60,000 nucleotides of DNA, taken from assembly GCF_037975245.1 (NCBI RefSeq), contig NC_092572.1, forward strand, positions 9,818,001-9,878,000. The letters run 5' to 3'. The notes under the pieces were generated by a model. The model was not told the origin of the DNA. It worked only from the letters and a program-made list of their open reading frames with translations, and did not search any database. This stretch comes from Apostichopus japonicus (Eukaryota > Echinodermata > Holothuroidea > Aspidochirotida > Stichopodidae). Numbering within the stretch: position 1 is the first letter of the stretch; each line of letters begins with the position of its first letter. This document shows positions 43,230-55,255 of the stretch, piece after piece. A program made the position numbers and the translations under genes.

Positions 43230-46200
43230 CTGTCAAGGAATAAAAAGGTGAATTATGCCAAAGTGTGTTAAAGGTTACTGAAATTTTGATTGAAAGTCAT
43301 AAATATCTACATTTTAGGTAAAGTACACTTGTATCAACATTAGTACATTTAAAAATTACAGTTTAAACAATGTTACATTAAACAATAATATGAAATAGAT
43401 ATAGATAATATTTTTCTCATTTCAACACTTAGTTCTAATATACATGCAGCTCTAACTTCAAGAATTATATATATGTATACTTGTTCTGCGATTCCTTTAT
43501 AAGCATTCGACGTTCGCATAGGCATGTATGTTGACGGTACTGCTGCCTCATACAAACTGTCAGTCAATACCTCCTGATATACCTGTAAAGAAATAACAAG
43601 GGAAATATGCCAAAGTGTGACAAAGGTTACTAGAATTTAATTAAAAGCAGCAAAGTTATACATATTTACAATTTACACGAAGTACATTTGTGTCAACCTT
43701 AGTACATTACTACTAAAAATTACGGTTTAAACACTAATATCCACGCAGCTGTAATTCCAATTATCATATATACCTGTTCTGCGATTCCTTTGTTTTTATA
43801 TGAAGCTCTCATAGGCATGTATGTTGATGGCACCGTTATCTCATACGAACTGTCAGTCAAAACCGTCCGAAATATCTGTAAATGAATAATATGGACAATG
43901 ATGCCAAAGTGTGTCAACTGTTAATTAAATGAATCCAAACATCATTACGTTTTTCTATGTACGACACATTTACTATCCTCTCAAAAAGATTATTAACACT
44001 ACAAACTGCGAATTCAATGTTTGTCAACTATTTGCGCTAGGTAAGTTTTCTACTGTCAAACAAAGTTGTTGAGACTTGAATGTTTCAATTCACTTTCAAC
44101 AAACCAGTTTCTTCTTTTTTTGTACTTCGTCTAAACATAAAGAGTTAAAGGTTATAAATAATTATTGATCTTATTGTTGTATTGTTATTGCTTGAAAATG
44201 TTTTAATTATTTATTTGGTTATAACTACTTAGTTGACATCAGTGGTGGCACATGAGTTTGCTGAACGACTCTTTTGGAACATTAGAAGCAAATTGATGAA
44301 ATCAATGTTGATGGCTCTCGATATTTCTTTGGGGCCTAGTATATGTACGTTTAAAATAGATGTAGTGAGTCATTTTTGGGATATATTTAATGCATATTGA
44401 TCATTTAGTTGTGATGTTTTGGATTTAAGGTAAATATGTAATACATGTACATGCAACACAAAAAAAGAACAATGGTTTTCTTTCTTATCATTCATATTGC
44501 CATGGAATCTGGAACATTGTAGTTACAACACGTTATAACAACAAATATTGTTCTGGAAAATTATCTTAGGTTGATGACTTACTTTCAAAAAAGATCCTTT
44601 TAAACTACCAATCATCGGTCGATGAGAAGGGTTACGATTCCAACAGTCAAATAGCATTGTGTTTCTGTAGATGAAGTCAGTTAGTTAACATCGAGACAGT
44701 TCTGATTTCGAAACGCAAGTCGCAAATACACAATGTTGCTTTTCCGATAATTATCATTGTTAGCTATAAATACAGCAATGTTACTTATTGGAGCTATAAC
44801 AAACGTCTATTATTTAAAATAATCGTTGCAATTTAAAATCCTTGCATAACACTTTGCTTAAGGTAAGCGGGGAGTTGGAAGATATTTATTGCATGGAATA
44901 AATATGCGATCATCAAACATCACTGTTTCAAAAAGTCTTCATCATTAACGATATCGTCATCATCTTGTTGATAGGATGGTTAGTAACCCACATGGGTTAT
45001 CATCAAACATCACTATCGTACAAACTACCTCTTGAACACAAAACGAAAACCTATATGTTACTAAACAATAAATTGGTTACTTTAACTGCAGATATTTCTG
45101 TGGCCAAGTAAAAGATGGTTCGTCTGACATTTGATCCAAATAACACTCTTTATCGTCAGGAAAAGGTAGCTTTCCTATAAAAACAAATTGGAAATAAGTG
45201 ACAAAATAATACTAATAATACCACTACTACTTCTAATAATAATAATGGACATTTATATTGCGTCGGTATCCGTCGAAAAAGACGCTCACGGCGCATTGAC
45301 ACAAACAGTGCGACAGCAAAACAAAAAACAGTAAACATAGTACAAGACAAAAAAATGCAAGCAAAAATGGGCAACATTGAACAATTAATTAAATTGTTTT
45401 TATCAGATAAGTCTTGAGAGTGCGTTTAAAGGAAGGAAAAGATGAACTGTGTTTAGCATGTTCTGTAAGGCTGAACCACAGATAAGGGGCAGCAGCAAAA
45501 GCTCTTTTGCCTTATGATTGATTTGAGCAACTTTCACACAGAAGTAATATATTGTGTGATCTCATGAAACTGCGATTTGCGTGATATGGTTGCAGAAATT
45601 GCAGAAGCAAAATGGCGAAGTAATAACAAAATAGCGATATGAAAACACAATATTTTAAAAATAGTCATTTCCTTTCCTCATTTTAACTTGCCTAATATCA
45701 TCATTCAAGTGTCTCATTGTAGAGATATAAGAAAATAGTATGCATTATTTACATACCTGCAGCCATGATCTCCCATATCACTACTGCTACAGACCACACA
45801 TCGCTGGACACGTTATATTCATTCAAGCTCAGAGTTTCTGGCGGAAATTGATTCACCGTAACTGGAGTAACCTATTACACAGGCAGAAATTAAAAAAAAA
45901 ATAATACATATTCGTATGTGAACACAGAGTATTTTTTTTCTCTCAATTACTGGTTGCTTATATTAGACTACAAACATAATTTTACATTTGTTTACGCTGC
46001 TTACTGTGGTGACCAACGGTTTGAGATTGGAAAGCTGCCAATGAACAAAGCCAGAGAATAAGGTAAACAAATGTCCACGTAAGCTTAAATCAAAGTCGGT
46101 TCCAGAAATGGATAGCCTGCATAACTGTAGCTAACGGTTACTTTTGTATATGATTATGGGAGTTTGATTAAGGAAAGATTAAAGTAGATAAAGACAGTAT

Positions 46201-49200
46201 AACTTCATACTCACATCTGATTTCTTTAACTCAGCTATCTTCGGTGCGTCATCAGCCAGACAGAAATCGTAAAATTTAACTTGTCCTTCCTTTGTAAGCA
46301 AAACCTTCTTGGTAGTTAAACCGGGGTGGAGAAACTGTGGTTTCAATCAGAATTAAGTGGAATTCATATAAATCATATCCTAAAATATGTTTTGCTACAT
46401 TTTCTGAAGATATATGGTATATGTTCTAATTTTAAAGTGTTCATATCAGGAATCTGTTATGGTTTTCATGTTTTAGATTCTTCTACCGTGACTATTCCAT
46501 CTTCTTAACTGATTGAGTGGTGTATATTTGCAAAACTTCGGCTAAATTGAGACTTATAACATAGACTGGTAAGACAATAATCATGAAACACAGATATTAT
46601 CTTTATGTGTACCAACCATGACTTAGAGTAAAAGAAGAATGCAGAAGAAACGCAAAGAAAAGAGAAACAGACAAACAAACACAAAGAAAGAACGCTAATC
46701 CTTAAAATTGAAATAAAAGAGAGAAGGGTTCTTTTCAGAGAGCTTACTCCAAATTTGTTAATGACATCTACTCCTTCTAGCACACCGGTTACGTGTTTGA
46801 TGACGTCAGAAACGGTCAGTGAAATAGAGCAGTAGTTATTTTTGGTCAACATACTATGCAAAGTTGTGCAGTCGAGGTGCTCACTTATGAGATACATATT
46901 ATCTAAAGAAAGTAAGGAAAATGGACGATTGAAGAATTCCAAATAGAATATGCTACAAATACACTTCGAATTTTATGCTATAGTCATTATCTGACATACA
47001 GGTACTGCACTCTTATTATTTCCGGTATACTTTTTGTTAAAGCTGTAACTTCTCTTCATACGGATGTTAATGTAATTTGATGCAATATCTTGAGATTATT
47101 TTCGAACATTTCGCACAATTGCGATTGTCTAGATACTCAAATTTCCTGCAGCTCTTACTTTATATAACAGTTCGTCGATATATCGTTGCTTAATCTGGTC
47201 GTGTTATCGGCTTTGAATTATAATTATAATTGACAGACCAGTTTTGTTTGGGTTTCTCGAGGATTAATGGTTGTAGAGAAATGCAAATTCAATTGTGATA
47301 GGATTATTTTAACTTGTTATTTCTGTAACAAACCAGTGTTGAGCTCATGCAATGATCATATATAGTAGAAACTCACCGCTTTGGATAGATATCGCCTCGA
47401 TGGTCGTTAGATTGTTTGACTTTGGCAATTCAAGACTATTTCTTAGGAAAGCCTCCCATTGGATGTCTTTTGTCCTCCTAGCTGTGTCTATAAGAAGAAA
47501 AAACCCCATAGAAAACAAAAACAGAAGCAAATCATACAAACTTTACACAAATCACACGTAGAAAATATATGCAACTCTTAGTGTATATTAACAAGTCAAT
47601 TACTAGTAAGTAACTTTATCATGTTTAATTTATTTGAATTTTACGTGCGGTTGGTAGTTCCGTCTACTTTGGAATATTTATTAAAAATGGATGACAAATG
47701 TAGTACGACTATTGATGCTACCGATAACCTTTCTATATTGTGTACACCTTGGTGCTTTGTAAAGTGTAACTTAGATAATTGTGTCTAACCTGCCATCGTT
47801 GTTATTACAACACAATTGTTGCTTCTCCAGGGAAGATCGACGGATCCCACCCATCTTTTGTATATTTTTCCCATCTTCAAATTCAAGATGATTGTAATGT
47901 CTTTCTCAGCAACCATCTTTAGATGTCTCCTTTTTTTAACATCTTCTCTTGTATAGTAATCTGGAACAAATGCAACGCGAATAGGTTGTGACTAGAAAAC
48001 CTGGATTGGTGATTATGAAAACGACCACTCAAAGTTGTGTTGTAATGATGAGATGATATCAAATAAAGTGATGCTGATGTAAACTGTATTGGTGTGACGT
48101 GATCAATTAATTTGCTGAGGAGAAAACAATCAAAATAGACCCACTTCGTGTCCACCTTAATCTTCATCAATAAATATTTAAAATTATGTATGATATATGT
48201 AAATAAAATAGAACATACTTGCTTGGTTAGGATCAAGGGTACGTTTATCAGACTGGCACATTTCATTATTTGAAGTAGAGTCTCGGTTTCTGGATGAAAT
48301 GAAACATACAAAGTACACAAATCGTGCAACGTGGAAATCCACAAGAGGCAGTTTTATTTGTAATTCCTAACAAATATGTTTACTTTTATTGAAATACACT
48401 AATATGCTAATCACGTTCAACAAAATATTACTTACGATTTTCCTTTAAGAAATTTCTGTAGAATGGATTGACGAGAGTTCAAATTGCTTCTTGGTGGCTT
48501 ACCTTTGTTTTCGAAGTTTTATAGAACCTGTCAAAGACAGAGGAACATTATCCTGGTAACATATATATTGTAACACTGGAGTTCACTCTAGTCGAAACGC
48601 TGACTCGGTGTTATTTTCCTAACAGTTATACGGAACACGTAAGTAAATCAACTGATAGCATTGAAGGTCAATAAGCTGTTACACTATATGATGTGTGCTT
48701 TGAAAGATTTATTAATCGGAATCAAATAGTTTAATGCTGTTAAACCGGCTTAAATTTCATTTTGTAGGTACTGAGCGGTCAGGTGTCTCATTTCGTCAAG
48801 CAATTAGGCCCAATTGTAATTCGGTGAATTACCAGATATTGGTAATTCAAAAAAAAATGTTTTTAAAGGATAATATATATAATTACTCCAGCTGCGTAAC
48901 GATGCAACCATTATAACATATGTTAGAGTTGTAAATACCAGCCAGTAAATATGTCATAACTGATTTTTACTTCCACAGATCATTTAAGATTACACCGTGA
49001 AGTTATATCGGAGAAGAGTATAAACAGGCCAAGGAATTCATAGACTAGTATAGATTATCTTTACCAGGCAAAGGATATCATAGATTAGTATATATTATTT
49101 TAACAGGGCCAAGGAACTCATAGACTCATAAAGATTATCTTTAACAGGCCAAGTAATTCATATATTAGTATAGGTTATCTTTGACAGGCCAAGGAACTCA

Positions 49201-52200
49201 TAGATTAGTACAGATTGTCTTTAACAGGCAAAGGAAGTTATATATTAGTATATATTATCTTCAATATTTCATGTTTACACATATCTCTGTATTGGTGTAA
49301 CTTTAAAGAATGTCAATTACTGAAAAGAAACCAAAAGCCTTCATTTTCATGTCACAGCATGTGTATCATTTAGCCATATTTTTCAAAAAATTGTTACAGA
49401 GGATAACCCACGGCATTATATATTATTAACATGATGCAGATAATTATATTCGTTATTTATATCCTCCACGTCTTAGCAACGATACTTTTCGATTTGAAAA
49501 ATAATTCTCACAAAACTTAAAATAAATTGGACTACTCATGGGCAAGATGAAATTATAGTAGTACTTACTATTCCTCTTTCTTTGTGACGAAACAGCTTGA
49601 TTATGACTTATACGTAACAGGCAAGCGATGCCTGTACTGCCAAAGCCAACGACCGCCAAACATGCTAGGATGATTAAAAGAACAGGAAGTAGGGTACCTG
49701 GCAATGTAATGAATGATTTTTTTATTAGTATCATTTTCAATTCGTCCGTTGATTACCTTTCTTCTCGTTAGAAAATCAGTGATGTATTGATCGGCGTATT
49801 ATTCAATATGTCAATGGTAATTTTGCCTTAGTTTCTCTTCCATTTCGTTAAATATTGTTGTTTTCTTGTTTGAAAGATGTAAAACTACTTAAACAGAAAT
49901 AGTGACAAGCTTTTTTTGGTAACTTTCTCCTTACTTTCCTATAGATGAAAAACAAGAAAGGAGGAATTTTCAACAAACTGTCCTCCAACTGCGAAAAGCC
50001 TGTGTTGGCAAATATATATGAAAAGTAGAGGGCCCAAGTTTTCGATCTTAGGAGGAACCTCTTTAGAATGAGAATTCTGGGGGAACCATTAAATTAGGCC
50101 CAAATAACCTTCAAATTAAATAAAACTAAAAACCCACCGTATTTTGAATCCAATACGATTTTATTAGACTTTCCAACGCCAATGTAGCTCACTCCAAAAC
50201 AGATAACTGTTGAAGCTTCCAAGCCTTCCAACTTTAGAGTTCTCCCGACGACCATTTGTCCGTCAATTGATAGGATGTACTTAAAAACGGGTGGATTTGC
50301 TGTACAGTTGCAATTTACTTCAACATAATTTCTATGCAGGTTACAAGTTGGTGTAGCTATAGGAAATCAATTATAAACATGTGTTTATATAACGATATGA
50401 ACAGAATGATGTTGATAACCAGTGTGGTAAAGGTATGCTATTATGACAACGCGACTTTTTTCCATTTCATACAGGCAGAGAATTAACCATGCCATTTTAA
50501 GTTTCAATCCTCCACTAGAAAGTGTAATTTACGTTAAAAAGATTACAAAATTGCTCAGTGTTAGTACTTTTCAATACTGCTTATGTCTGATACATGTACA
50601 TTATTGTAACAAGTCTTCTCAAAGTCAATATAATTGATAGTTTATTTTCTAACTGAGCATTCTACGTATTTATTGAAGTAATTGAAATTGAAAAGTAAAC
50701 ATATATAAATAGGTCTTATACCCTTTGAAGTTATATATTCATCTCGAAAAAGGCAACAACAAAACAGTTATATTTCAACATAATGCATTAGGCAAATATT
50801 GATCTTTGCAGCGTTGATGTGGGGTGTGATAGCCTCCTTGGTTGGTTAGATAACTTTGGTATCATACTCATATGAGCTACGGATCGGGAGAACAGTAAAT
50901 GTAATATCCGATCCATCAACATATAAAAGGTACGAACATGATTGTCAAGGTTTCACTCTGTGTCCATAAACCAAACCTAGGTGGCCCACAAACGCCATGG
51001 AGAAACGGTACGTATGGTTATCTAGAAGACTTACAGGTGTTTAAATAAGAGTTGAAAAAGATTCTGGAGAATATAAAACATTCCAAATACCTGATAAAAA
51101 CTCTGTTCAAATTTTACATATAGTCACTTATTAGGAATGAATAACTTGTATTAAAAGTCTCGAAAGCATTACTTACTGGCATTTATGAACCACATCTCTA
51201 TTCAATTAGTTAATTGTATCTCGCTTGACTTATCTCATGATCTATTGTAAAGCTACTAGTTCTAAGTATCTGGTGACCTTTCATTTAAATAGGTCAATTT
51301 TTCAAGTTTTTCAAATCAAACTATTGTTATAATGGAATTGCTATTATTTTAATATTACTATTATTTTGGGGGAAGTGGAGGGCGGGTTGGGGCAGCATGG
51401 TCCAAGAAACGAGGTCCTATAATTAATAAAGGGGGTGAGGGAGCTGGTGGTACGTTTCAAATATCACTTTCTCTATAACCTGTAATCAATTATGTGTATT
51501 ATTATATTTTTCGGGTTATTAGTTTTAAACTTACACAATACTTGAGTCTCGGTTATCGGCTTAATGCTGGATTGTCCCGAAGTCTCACAGGTAACAACTG
51601 TTCCGTTTGGATCGTTAATGAATTGAAAGTTCAGAGTAACAGTAGTATCAAACACTGATCCACGAGTTAGTATTTCATTGTTTTTCGGTCTCAGCCAGTC
51701 ACTTCCCCCGACTTTACATCTAATCGACACCGAGGGTTTCGCACCCTCAGCAAGACAAGATATTATAAGATGAGAAATTGTGTTTGGGAGCGTAGGACCT
51801 GGATTGCCAAATCCATCATATGCAATACTAAGTCTTGGTGCAACTGGAAAAGAGATAAATGAATGACAAGTGCACTAAATGATATGAAATGAGTGTAAGA
51901 GGAAGAAAGCAATGCACTGTTATAAATTGATTTGTTTTTATTATCATCATATTATCTTGCGGCAGGTGTACTTAGCAAATTAAGCTGATAAGTGTGCGTT
52001 ACTCTATCTTTAATACGACGTAGCTTAGTGTCGCATATCATTTAATTTATTCAGACCTTCCGGTCCCAGTCACATTTAAAGCAAATGGTGGTGTTCCATT
52101 AGTCTAAATCAAACTGTTTTCAAAACAAGTATGATCACTTAATACTTATCTAGAGCGTCCAGGTCTCACTTATAACGTGTCTCAACACTCACTTGTCCAA

Positions 52201-53151
52201 AATGGTACAAGAAACTTACCTTGCAATCGTCGGAAAAAAAATAAAGTAAAATATCAGTCTACAGTAACAAAGGTGAACCATTGAAAGGTAAAAATATACT
52301 TACCATTTAAGTTACCGATAATAGAGAGATTATTTTATTTACATCTGGATAGGGGAGTTTAGCAGAATCTTTGTCAGTATAATATTGTAAAACAGAGATA
52401 TTACACCTGAATAAAGTAGACTTTAGGAGCTGGGCACCTCAAACACGAGATGTGATGGCAGGGAAAATTCAAAGAATATTTTTTATTTACATGTTTATTT
52501 GTTAATGGTTAATGATTTATAGTTTCACAATATTAACAAACCATATCGACCTTACCTTCAATTTTCACTTGAATCGTTGCTTTACTGATAGTGTCACTAC
52601 AGCTGTAGTGTCCTTCGTCCTCAAGTGATGCATTAGTAATTATCATACTCGATAGATTTCCTGAATCTTCTAATTCAAAATTGTTGTATATCTCATTCTT
52701 CGCATACCTGAGTTCTTCGTTAAACAAAATATCACCAGTGGAGGATGTCCATATCATACCCCCGTCTTCATTGACACAAGTAAGCAATATGTCGCGTCCA
52801 ATTGGAAAAGTAGTGGTATGTGTTCCCTTCAATATTACCAGTTCCGCTATAAAAATCGTATAGAAAGGCAAGGTTGAAAAGAATAAACATTTATTCCGCC
52901 ACACATTTTCAGTCAATAGACTTCATAGTAATATTTCTACCACAAAACGCCAAAAAAAAACCCGGATTATTTTGACGTATAATTCATACTAAACACTTGT
53001 TTTATCATAATTGATTTAACTAAATAAATTTAGATGTTGGAGAATTGAAGAAAAAAGTATATTAACAGTGAGAATATTGACCTTCTTTAAATGTATTAAC
53101 TTTACCTGCATAAAACTGCTGAGTAATGACCAGTAGAAAGATTAGCCTCAT
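43131..53151 (-). CDS. Gene 4: Ig-domain receptor pseudokinase (gene span)
   Basis: Assembled from 17 exons with matching phases into about 746 residues. The order is signal peptide, Ig1, C2-type module, short cysteine-rich module, transmembrane (about residues 289-331), juxtamembrane exons, kinase-like domain (about 364-646) and a tail of three 34-, 34- and 33-residue repeats. The kinase fold is complete from the N-lobe to the CW...RP of subdomain XI, and PPE and DVWS are kept. Key catalytic residues are gone: the first two Gly of the loop are Leu, VAIK is VVIT, HRD is HPG, the catalytic-loop Asn is Lys, and DFG is DFC. The activation loop has no tyrosine. It should therefore be inactive or very weak as a kinase and act as a scaffold. 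The tail YMPM motifs fit PI3-kinase p85 SH2 docking. The ectodomain is homologous to genes 2 and 3. A partner kinase for the tail tyrosines is not known. Confidence 0.8.
43481..43582 (-). CDS. Gene 4 tail exon T2
   Basis: 102 nt, phase 0-0, donor GTATAC. Encodes LYEAAV, STYMPMR and AYKGIAEQ. YMPM fits Y-x-x-M. Confidence 0.75.
43774..43875 (-). CDS. Gene 4 tail exon T1
   Basis: 102 nt, phase 0-0, acceptor catttacag, donor GTATAT. Encodes SYEITVPSTYMPMRA and NKGIAEQ. It is a paralogue of T2 and T3. Confidence 0.75.
44583..44664 (-). CDS. Gene 4 kinase exon 7 (subdomain XI)
   Basis: 82 nt, phase 2 to 0. Encodes LFDCWNRNPSHRPMI, matching the C-W-x(6)-R-P signature that ends tyrosine-kinase domains. 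Its entry phase exactly matches a GTAACC donor in the preceding exon, so the TAA seen there is intronic. Confidence 0.8.
45081..45174 (-). CDS. Gene 4 kinase exon 6 (subdomain X)
   Basis: 94 nt, phase 1 to 2. Encodes LPFPDDKECYLDQM and FTWPQKYLQL, matching the segment after the receptor tyrosine kinase PYPG motif. The donor is AA|GTAACC; an in-frame TAA starts one base into the intron. Confidence 0.75.
45236..45620 (+). repeat. Probable interspersed repeat (SINE-like)
   Basis: An AT-flanked segment starting taatggacatttatattgcg and continuing with a GC-richer core (ggtatccgtcg, gctcacggcgcattg). It resembles a type of short repeat common in marine invertebrate genomes. It lies in the gene 4 intron between kinase exons 5 and 6. 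The family assignment is from memory only. Confidence 0.4.
45757..45871 (-). CDS. Gene 4 kinase exon 5 (subdomains VIII-IX)
   Basis: 115 nt, phase 0 to 1. Encodes NQFPPETLSLNEY (APE-like PPE) and VSSDVWSVAVVIWEIM, a clear subdomain IX. Confidence 0.82.
46215..46334 (-). CDS. Gene 4 kinase exon 4 (catalytic and DFG loops, degraded)
   Basis: 120 nt, phase 0-0. Encodes FLHPGLTTKKVLLT where active kinases have HRDLAARNVL, and VKFYDFCLADD where they have a DFG. The catalytic Asp and the metal-binding Asn are both missing; the DFG Asp is kept but its Gly is Cys. Confidence 0.85.
46748..46902 (-). CDS. Gene 4 kinase exon 3 (hinge and helix E)
   Basis: 155 nt, phase 1 to 0. Encodes NMYLISEHLDCTTLHSML, matching the hinge (LI-x-E) and the following helix of receptor tyrosine kinases, then VTGVLEGVDVINKFG leading into the catalytic loop. 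Confidence 0.8.
47377..47487 (-). CDS. Gene 4 kinase exon 2 (helix C region)
   Basis: 111 nt, phase 1-1. Encodes IQWEAFLRNSLELPK. It aligns with the helix C of tyrosine kinases, but the conserved Glu that pairs with the VAIK Lys appears to be Asn. Confidence 0.75.
47790..47960 (-). CDS. Gene 4 kinase exon 1 (glycine loop and VAIK, degraded)
   Basis: 171 nt, phase 1-1, acceptor ttgttccag. Encodes ILNLKMGKIYKRWVG, where only the third loop Gly remains, and NNCVVITTMA, where the VAIK Lys is Thr. Confidence 0.78.
48219..48289 (-). CDS. Gene 4 juxtamembrane exon 2
   Basis: 71 nt, phase 2 to 1, acceptor tttcatccag, donor GTATGT. Encodes a hydrophilic linker (STSNNEMCQSDKRTLDPNQA). Confidence 0.7.
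48503..48527 (-). CDS. Gene 4 juxtamembrane micro-exon
   Basis: 25 nt, phase 1 to 2, between a pyrimidine-rich acceptor (ctctgtctttgacag) and donor GTAAGC. Encodes the basic SSIKLRKQ just inside the membrane. Phases on both sides fit only if this exon is included. Confidence 0.65.
49021..49260. repeat. About 40-bp minisatellite, six copies
   Basis: Repeats of an aacaggccaaggaattcata-type unit followed by an AT-rich half, in the intron between the transmembrane and juxtamembrane exons of gene 4. Confidence 0.85.
49569..49697 (-). CDS. Gene 4 transmembrane exon
   Basis: 129 nt, phase 1-1. Encodes TLLPVLLIILACLAVVGFG then STGIACLLRI, a membrane span followed by a basic segment (SSQRKRN). Confidence 0.8.
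50138..50356 (-). CDS. Gene 4 exon 4: short cysteine-rich Ig-like module
   Basis: 219 nt, phase 1-1, the same length and phase as the plus-strand exons at 14796, 16973 and 35576. Shares TPTC, C-x-C-x-x-NPP and KYILSIDG with them. Confidence 0.82.
51535..51843 (-). CDS. Gene 4 exon 3: Ig-like C2-type module
   Basis: 309 nt, phase 1-1, identical in length to exons 12836, 15733 and 33674. Encodes LIISCLAEGAKPSVSIRCK, SDWLRP and GTVVTCETSGQ, aligning with ITCIARNARPAV and FLTCQTFGQ of genes 2 and 3. Confidence 0.82.
52556..52846 (-). CDS. Gene 4 exon 2: Ig domain
   Basis: 291 nt, phase 1-1. Full Ig signature: ILLTC, MIWTS, SSMIITNA and DEGHYSC. Closest in layout to the canonical Ig exon (285 nt) of genes 2 and 3. 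Gene 4 lacks the V-like first domain. Confidence 0.83.
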
Positions 53152-53154
53152 CGT
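53106..53154 (-). CDS. Gene 4 exon 1: signal peptide
   Basis: Acceptor tttttttccag, then three untranslated bases and ATG at 53151-53149. Encodes MRLIFLLVITQQFYA, a compact signal peptide, ending in phase 1 with donor GTAAAG. Confidence 0.75.
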
Positions 53155-54446
53155 CTGGAAAAAAAGTGTATGCAGAGATGTGGATATTTAAAGTGTCTGG
53201 AAAATTATTTCGGATAATAAACACGACGGTACATCATAACTACAATATTAACCCCTAAATGCTTTTTGGTTTTTAGGTTAAGATAATTTCACAATCGAGT
53301 TAAACGATGGCACTGTTTCTCTGTTGAGAACTGATCTGTAGATTTGGACCGCAATTTCTGGTTGCACTTGATTTGTATATATGTTTCTTTTCATTGGGTA
53401 CGTTATTTTTTTATTACGTTGATATTAATGTCGATTTCTGAGAATATACGCAATTACATGAAATAATAATGGGTAAAACTGACTCAGGAAATAGATGAAC
53501 TGCATAATATATCTTAAATTATATACCACTTGAAATTGATCAATTTGAGACAATTACCGAGGCGAATGTATGAGTTTATTTCATTCAATGTTTTTCTATT
53601 TTTTTCTAAGTTCAAGCCAGCACTGTTTTAATAGCTGTATACAGTGAGTCTAATGTCATGTTAAAAATGACATTAGATACCACCTTTACGAACAGCAACC
53701 ATAGAAGAGCTGTTGCAAGAAAAAGGTAGGACATATCAAGAAGAGGTTTGAAAAGGCTTTTTCGTTTTAACAACTCAAGTGATTTTGTTTTACGATATAA
53801 CGATGAGTTAGTATTTATATTTAACTTCGTTGCAAGAAGATTTCAATCATCAACTTTAAGTACACTGTTCATAACTTAAAGAGATGTTCCTTTTGTTGAG
53901 GTTGAACACAAGCTTAATACAAAACTCAACGCGTTCTGCGTCGGTTTGTCAAAATCGCATCATCATAGAATTTTGGGATTGGAAAAAAAAGTACAAATTT
54001 TAAATTTTGTGTTATTTGTAAAAGCATTTGGCATCAGCAAAATTCACTATGTCGTATATTTGGCTATTAAGGTTTTGGTTTATATTTATTGTATTTTAAA
54101 CTTACCTATCTATCCCAATAAAATACATTTTTGATGAAATTCTCAATATAACATCGACATTTAAGGAAACATTGCAATTTCAAGGATATATCAACACGGT
54201 ATTATAATAGTATATATTCGACAATTAATTTTTGAGAATTTGTATTTTCCGAGCTTGTCATAAAGACGGTTTACGCAGAGATTATATAAAACAGGAGTCT
54301 TTTTTTACATGCACATTTACTTCCTATTATTCTGAAAAACGTTACATATTGTTTAACGAATGACAAAAAAAGTTCACATAATAATATCATAAAGTGATCG
54401 ATTTTTTTAATATACATTTAAAAATATTTAAAGAGTTTTTTCATAC

Positions 54447-54560
54447 CTGCTAATGATCTAATCACAACCAGAACGGAAGAATTATTGTGTTGAGTAATGT
54501 AGTAGTCTAGCAATGCAACTTCACAGGTTCATATAGGTTGTTTCTATCACCAGTCTTCGA
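54447..54560 (-). promoter_or_regulatory. Possible 5' untranslated exon of gene 4
   Basis: Because an acceptor lies three bases before the ATG of gene 4, an upstream untranslated exon must exist. A good donor (GCAG|GTATGA) at 54447 is a candidate for its end. The upstream boundary given is arbitrary; no TATA box or initiator is claimed. Confidence 0.25.
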
Positions 54561-55255
54561 TCAATATCTAAAAACCATTCTATTCCCTCTTCATTAATAG
54601 TTCATTCCTGGCAGCAATGTTTTTCCGTCTAATTTGAATGAAACTCCCGGAATTTCAGGGTAGACTAAACGCTGCTGAGAAAATGTTTAATGTTTAATAA
54701 GTAACAGTGAATTTACATGAGCCTTTAAAAAGTAAGTAGGAAAGTTAATAATATATCGGTGTTTTCGTTTCGTGCAATTTATGCGATCTGGTAGCATTGT
54801 TCTGAGTAACGCAGACTACAGACATTACAATCAATGTAAATGATAACGACGGCTATTTTGGTAAGACATTTTTAGCTGCTTCCTTGTTCCTGGAGTACTT
54901 ACTGTACTATAGTAATCAAGGTTTCCTAACAATACACATAAGAGAGTAACTCTTAACACTGCAGTGACAATAAATCCCTAGTCCCCAGACGACTCGTTCG
55001 TTATTTTTTTTTACTGATATTTAAATGGACTAACTGACTCTGTGTTACTCATTGACTCATTCCTGGTTAGTTTATATATTTACATGAATCTGAATCAATA
55101 TGCGTCGTAATTATTGTCCACGTCTCCCTACCACTTATTTCAATGTAATGTAGAAGGCTCCACGTAATCAACAAAGGAAGTACATATCACAGTGACTCGA
55201 CTCTACATTGAACACCGTTAAAGGATAAGCTATGGAGCATATATAAATATATTGA

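Noticed and set aside
45077-45079. TAA stop that would truncate the kinase domain after subdomain X
   Set aside because: A GTAACC donor begins one base earlier, and its phase exactly matches the next exon at 44664-44583, which supplies the missing CW...RP segment.
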